Shown: piece by piece, positions 60,155 through 64,000 of the stretch
Layout: each line of letters begins with the position of its first letter
Position numbering within the stretch: position 1 is the first letter of the stretch
DNA from: SZUA-309 sp050185825
GTDB taxonomy: Bacteria; Pseudomonadota; Gammaproteobacteria; Pseudomonadales; Azotimanducaceae
Length of the DNA: 64,000 nt
Reading direction: 5' to 3'
Assembly: GCA_050185825.1 (NCBI GenBank)
Contig: JBFWZA010000017.1
Span: 62,001 to 126,000 of the forward strand
The notes under the pieces: generated by a model
The model's input: the letters and a program-made list of their open reading frames with translations, nothing else
What the model was told of the DNA's origin: nothing
Databases searched by the model: none
Program-made: the position numbers and the translations under genes

Positions 60155-60700
60155 ATGGCCAAGAGCGAAGCCCTTGCCATCCTGAGTGAAATCCAGGCAG
60201 CGACCTTTCAGAACGCGGCCCAGCTGCCGCTGAAGGAGTCCGCGCAGCCGGAGTGGCAGGGCATCGGCTATCAGATCGGTGGCACCCGGCTGGTCTCGCC
60301 GATGGGCGAGGTCAACGAGATTCTCAAGGTTCCGAAGATCACGGCATTGCCGGGCGTGAAGAGCTGGATCCTCGGCATCGCCAACGTTCGCGGCAGGCTG
60401 ATGCCCATTATCGACCTGCACGAGTACCTCAACATGACCTCCACGCTGCCCATGGTGCAGTGGCGCGTGCTGATCGTCGAGGACGAGGATCTGTCCGCCG
60501 GGCTGGTCGTCGAGCAGTCGCTCGGTATCCAGCACTTTCTCGAAGGGAGCTTCGAGGAATCCAGCGGCGAGGGTCTGGATGCCCTCCAGCCCTACATCCG
60601 GGGCGCCTTCCGCCACGGCGGCCGGGTGTTCTTCGAGATGGAGCTGAAATCCGTTCTCCGCGACGAGAAATTCTTCGAGGTGGCGGAAAGGCGGGGCTGA
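60155..60700 (+). CDS. pilI: CheW-like adaptor PilI
   Basis: 181 aa, CheW domain. It couples the PilJ receptor to the PilL kinase. Typical stretches are GIGYQIGGTRLVSPMGEVNEILKVPKITALPGVKSWILGIANVRGRLMPIIDL, the last part being the classic CheW signature. The N-terminal 40 residues are a helical leader as in other PilI proteins. A 103-bp gap separates it from pilJ. Confidence 0.96.
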   Translation: MAKSEALAILSEIQAATFQNAAQLPLKESAQPEWQGIGYQIGGTRLVSPMGEVNEILKVPKITALPGVKSWILGIANVRGRLMPIIDLHEYLNMTSTLPMVQWRVLIVEDEDLSAGLVVEQSLGIQHFLEGSFEESSGEGLDALQPYIRGAFRHGGRVFFEMELKSVLRDEKFFEVAERRG

Positions 60701-60803
60701 GCTCCGGTCGTCGCGGCGCATGCGGGCGCGCAGGGACGGAACGCGCGAGCCACCAGCACGCAAAGGGATCGGACGTTAAGGATAGGACGCAAAGGAAAAG
60801 GAC

Positions 60804-62027
60804 ATGAAATCAGGAAAATTCTCGCCCATGCTGATCGCGCTGCTGCTCGGCCTGGCGGCGTCACTGTCGGGCCTCGCCTACGTCATCCTCACCGACGAGA
60901 CGGCGATGGTGAACAACAACGGGCTGCTGTTTGCCGTTGGCGGCATCGTCATCGTGGCGCTGATCGGCCTGGTCATGATCCGGGACACGCGCAAGCAGCT
61001 CGCCGAGCAGGCCAGCCAGAACGAACGCAACCAGGCAGCCATCCTGCAGCTCCTGGACGAGATCGCCGACCTGGCTGAAGGCGACCTGTCGATCCATGCT
61101 TCCGTGACGGAGAACTTCACGGGCGCCATTGCCGACTCCATCAACTTCGCCATCGACCAGATGCGTGGCCTGGTGTCGAACATCAACCATCTTTCCGTGC
61201 AGGTCGCCAGCGCGGCGAGCTCGACGGAGAGCACGGCAAACAACCTGTCCAAGGCCGCAGAGAATCAGGCCAAGGAGATCGGCGCTGCCACGCAGGCAAT
61301 CAATGAGATGGCGGTCTCCATCGATCACGTATCTTCGAACGCCGCCGAGTCCGCCGCGGTTGCGGAAAGGGCCGTCGAGATCGCCAACAACGGCGCGCAC
61401 GTGGTCCAGGCCACCATTCAGGGCATGGATACGATTCGCGGCCAGATTCAGGAGACCTCCAAGCGGATCAAGCGGCTGGGTGAGTCGAGCCAGGAGATCG
61501 GTGACATCGTTTCGCTGATCAACGACATCGCCGATCAGACGAACATTCTGTCGCTGAACGCGGCAATTCAGGCATCCATGGCCGGTGATGCGGGCCGGGG
61601 CTTCGCCGTGGTGGCCGACGAGGTGCAGCGCCTCGCCGAGCGCTCCTCCGCGGCAACGAAGCAGATTGCCGCGCTGGTCAAGACCATTCAGACTGACACC
61701 AACGAAGCGGTGATCTCCATGGAGCAGACGACCGCTGAGGTGGTTGGCGGGGCGAAGCGGGCCCAGGACGCCGGTGTCGCCCTGGAGGAGATCGAAAGCG
61801 TCTCCACGAGTCTTGCAGAGCTGATCCAGAACATTTCTAACGCCGCCCGCCAGCAGGCCGTGTCTGCCGGGCACGTTTCCAACACCATGACGGTCATTCA
61901 GGAAATCACCGCCCAGACGGTGAACACCACCGACCAGACGGCCAAATCCATCGGCCAGCTCGCGACCATGGCAAACGAAATGCGATCATCCGTGGAGGGC
62001 TTCAAGCTGCCGGATCACCATCACTGA
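60804..62027 (+). CDS. pilJ: Methyl-accepting chemosensory receptor PilJ, lacking the usual periplasmic domain
   Basis: 407 aa, against about 680 for Pseudomonas PilJ. TM1 is about residues 8-30 and TM2 about 39-59, with only about 8 residues between. After this come a HAMP-like part (LAEGDLSIHASVTENFTGAIADSINFAIDQ) and a full signalling domain with the hairpin tip QTNILSLNAAIQASMAGDAGRGFAVVADEVQRLAERS. The missing part corresponds to the PilJ-type ligand-binding domain. The C-terminus ends in three His and shows no CheR-tethering pentapeptide. No pilK methyltransferase lies before pilL. Confidence 0.93.
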   Translation: MKSGKFSPMLIALLLGLAASLSGLAYVILTDETAMVNNNGLLFAVGGIVIVALIGLVMIRDTRKQLAEQASQNERNQAAILQLLDEIADLAEGDLSIHASVTENFTGAIADSINFAIDQMRGLVSNINHLSVQVASAASSTESTANNLSKAAENQAKEIGAATQAINEMAVSIDHVSSNAAESAAVAERAVEIANNGAHVVQATIQGMDTIRGQIQETSKRIKRLGESSQEIGDIVSLINDIADQTNILSLNAAIQASMAGDAGRGFAVVADEVQRLAERSSAATKQIAALVKTIQTDTNEAVISMEQTTAEVVGGAKRAQDAGVALEEIESVSTSLAELIQNISNAARQQAVSAGHVSNTMTVIQEITAQTVNTTDQTAKSIGQLATMANEMRSSVEGFKLPDHHH

Positions 62028-62074
62028 GCGCGGCGCTTCAGGCACCGGCAGCAGCACGGAACTAAGGCGAGGTA

Positions 62075-64000
62075 ATGGCGAAGAGCCGAGAACATTTTGC
62101 CCTCGACTGGATCAAGGGGGAACTCCTCGAAACCCTGAACGACGCCCGCCAGGCGCTGGAAGCGTTTGTCGAGTCCGATCGGGACCAGACGCGCATGCGC
62201 GCGTGCCTGACGGGCCTGCACCAGGTGCACGGCACGCTGGTGATGCTCGAGCTCGCGGGCGTGACGCTGCTCGCCGACCATCTGGAGCGTCTCGCGCAGC
62301 AGATGCACGCCGGTCGGATCGAGGACGAGCACGCGGCGGCACAGGTTCTCATGCAGGGCATTCTCGAGCTGCCGGGCCATCTTGACGAGATTCAGTCCGG
62401 CGGCAGCGACAGCCCGCGTACGGTGAGCAGGCTCGTCAACGAGATCCGCGCCCAGCTCGGCGAGCCGCCGCTGGCGATCGCGAGCTCGGTAACCTCCATT
62501 GCCCGCAGCGCCTCGCCTGCCTCGCTCAGCCGTTTCGAGGACATCGACGGCGCGGAGAAGACCCGCAAGATCCGCGCGGCCTATCAGCAGGTTCTCCTCT
62601 CCATCCTCAAGGGCGAGGCGATTGCTGGCTCCGTCGACATGCTCACCAAGGTGGCGAGAAGCCTGCAGCGGGTCTGCGAGGGCACGCCCCACGAGCAGCA
62701 GTGGGAAGCTTTCGCCGAGTTCGTCGCGAGCCTTGCACGTCACGAGGGGCCGCTCGATGCGGCCAGCGTCAAGCTGCTGCGCAGGATCGACTCGGAAATC
62801 CGCATGCTCGGTCAGGAGGGCGTGGATTCGCTCAGAGAACCGGTATCCGTGGATCTGGTCCGTCAGCTTCTGGATGCGGCAGAAGCCCGGGGTCAGGATG
62901 GGGAAGCCCTGTCCCGCCTCCGGGAGTCGCTGGACGACGCCGGCGACGACGAGGAGACCATCAGCCCCAGCGGCAGACAGGCGCTGTCCAGCGCGGCGGC
63001 GGCGCTGCGGGAAGAGCTGCTGCTGGTCAAGGACAGGCTGGACCTGGTGGTGCGGGCGGGTGGCGATGCTTCTGACCAGCTGCAGTCTCTGGTCGCGCCG
63101 CTCAAGCAGATCGGCAGCACGCTGTCGCTGCTCGGATTCGAGAGCTCGCGGGCCATCGTTGCGGATCAGGTCGAGACGCTCACCGAGGCCGACGATGTCG
63201 GCAGCCTGGATTCGGCGGCGCTCATGAACATCGCCAGCGCCCTGGTGCAGGTGGACGAGAATCTGGCGAGCTTCAGCCACGGTGGCAAGAACGAAGTCGA
63301 GAAGATCGTCGACGACGCGCAGCGCGCCGTTACGGCGGAGGCCCGTCAGGGTCTCGATCAGGTCAAGCAGGACATCGTGGATTTCATCTCCTCAGAGTGG
63401 GATCCGCGGCACCTCAGGGAAACCCCGGCGCGCATATCGGCCATCTCAAGCGCTCTGGAGATCATCCCGCTGTCCCGCGCCGCCGGACTGCTGGCCCGGT
63501 GCGGACATTACGTGGCCACCAGCCTCGCGGGTGGCCATACGCCCACCTGGCAGGAGATGGACCGGTTCGCGGACGCCATCAGCGGCCTGGACTACTACCT
63601 CGAGCGCATCGGTGAAGCCTCCGGATATGGCGTCGAGGACGTGCTCGACCTGGTGGAGCGGTCCCTAGCGGCGCTAGGCGCCGCAACGTCAGAAGGGGCG
63701 CTAGGCGCCGCAACGTCAGAAGGGGCGCTAGGCGCCGCAACGGCAGAAGGGGCGCTCGGCGCCGCAGCAACAAAGGTAGCGCTCGGCGCCGCAGCCCCGG
63801 AGCGGGTCGTCGAACGCCAGGCGCAGCCGACCTCCGTCGCCGAGTTCGCCGGCGACATCGACCGTGCGGTGGAGCTGCCCGGCGACATCGAGGACGAGGA
63901 AGAAGAGCCGGCACTGGAGAGGGACGAGGATCCGGGCTTCGACCTGAGCGGCACCGACTTCGACCAGCTCGAAGCGCCGGAGTACGCGCCGGAAAATGCG
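62075..64000 (+). CDS. pilL: Chemosensory histidine kinase PilL/ChpA, N-terminal part
   Basis: The first 642 residues of a large hybrid CheA-type kinase that continues past the window. The N-terminus (HFALDWIKGELLETLNDARQALEAFVE...LTGLHQVHGTLVMLEL) matches ChpA/PilL, with a candidate phospho-acceptor His in LHQVHGTL (about residue 50). A second Hpt-like region lies around residues 200-300. A five-unit, nine-residue Ala/Gly repeat (533-577) and an acidic linker (610-640) follow. No CheA kinase or receiver domain is reached before the end. ATG at 62075 has AAGGCGAGG upstream. Confidence 0.93.
   Translation, partial: MAKSREHFALDWIKGELLETLNDARQALEAFVESDRDQTRMRACLTGLHQVHGTLVMLELAGVTLLADHLERLAQQMHAGRIEDEHAAAQVLMQGILELPGHLDEIQSGGSDSPRTVSRLVNEIRAQLGEPPLAIASSVTSIARSASPASLSRFEDIDGAEKTRKIRAAYQQVLLSILKGEAIAGSVDMLTKVARSLQRVCEGTPHEQQWEAFAEFVASLARHEGPLDAASVKLLRRIDSEIRMLGQEGVDSLREPVSVDLVRQLLDAAEARGQDGEALSRLRESLDDAGDDEETISPSGRQALSSAAAALREELLLVKDRLDLVVRAGGDASDQLQSLVAPLKQIGSTLSLLGFESSRAIVADQVETLTEADDVGSLDSAALMNIASALVQVDENLASFSHGGKNEVEKIVDDAQRAVTAEARQGLDQVKQDIVDFISSEWDPRHLRETPARISAISSALEIIPLSRAAGLLARCGHYVATSLAGGHTPTWQEMDRFADAISGLDYYLERIGEASGYGVEDVLDLVERSLAALGAATSEGALGAATSEGALGAATAEGALGAAATKVALGAAAPERVVERQAQPTSVAEFAGDIDRAVELPGDIEDEEEEPALERDEDPGFDLSGTDFDQLEAPEYAPENA
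63671..63805 (+). repeat. 27-bp tandem repeat in pilL
   Basis: Five units start at 63671, 63698, 63725, 63752 and 63779. Units 1 and 2 are identical, unit 3 differs by one base, and units 4-5 are diverged. Each encodes ALGAA plus four residues (TSEG, TSEG, TAEG, ATKV, APER). The repeat is in frame, so copy-number change would alter only linker length. Confidence 0.92.

Noticed and set aside
63671..63805. Possible CRISPR array because of regular 27-bp units.
   Set aside because: There are no spacers; the units are directly adjacent and in frame inside pilL.

Overview
The window is a 64 kb piece of a chromosome from a GC-rich gammaproteobacterium (roughly two thirds G+C by eye). Almost everything is housekeeping, and the gene order is the one familiar from Pseudomonas and its relatives. 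No phage, insertion sequence, CRISPR array, rRNA or tRNA gene was seen. The genus cannot be fixed from the sequence alone. Differences from the Pseudomonas-type layout (no dut beside coaBC, no pyrimidine genes between pilU and ruvX, no pilK after pilJ, a CIRCE-like operator before rpoH) suggest a separate lineage.

Layout. 1-1377: end of parA, then parB. 1446-8895: complete F1Fo ATP synthase operon atpIBEFHAGDC with its own promoter, two internal hairpin regions and a terminator. 8911-12310: glmU and glmS (UDP-GlcNAc supply). 12360-16650: an exported S9 peptidase and uvrD. 16703-21672: an accessory metabolic block with the parts of a TRAP transporter split over two convergent arms, plus a crotonase and an amidohydrolase. 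21705-24285: ubiA, rubredoxin and a dicarboxylate/glutamate symporter. 24312-31023: recG, ridA, spoT, rpoZ, gmk, yicC on the minus strand. 31137-33256: rph, pyrE and a DUF4124-like exported protein. 33283-38859: slmA, argB, a membrane-anchored algC, and coaBC. 38874-42554: radC, rpmB, rpmG, mutM, a small exported protein, coaD, rsmD. 42617-47362: ftsY, ftsE, ftsX, rpoH, a YgdD-like protein and trmB. 47375-53714: a tightly packed minus-strand run yggS-proC-yggT-yggU-metX-metW-DUF4426-rdgB-hemW. 54030-56255: pilT and pilU. 56239-59066: ruvX-yqgE-tonB-like-gshB. 59388-64000: the type IV pilus chemosensory operon pilG-pilH-pilI-pilJ-pilL, with pilL running off the end.

Functional themes. The window links energy production, envelope precursor supply, stringent response and nucleotide metabolism, the ftsYEX-rpoH cluster, methionine/proline synthesis, and twitching motility (retraction ATPases plus the Chp-type signalling system that controls them).

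Most interesting signals: (i) a 27-bp CIRCE-like operator lying across the probable rpoH promoter, which would put sigma-32 under HrcA repression; (ii) a PilJ receptor with almost no periplasmic domain; (iii) a near-perfect 27-bp tandem repeat in the PilL linker; (iv) a probable leaderless coaBC transcript, with only 14 bp between the coaBC and radC start codons; (v) a TRAP transporter with a lipoprotein binding protein and its permeases on opposite convergent arms, next to a crotonase lacking both classical catalytic glutamates.
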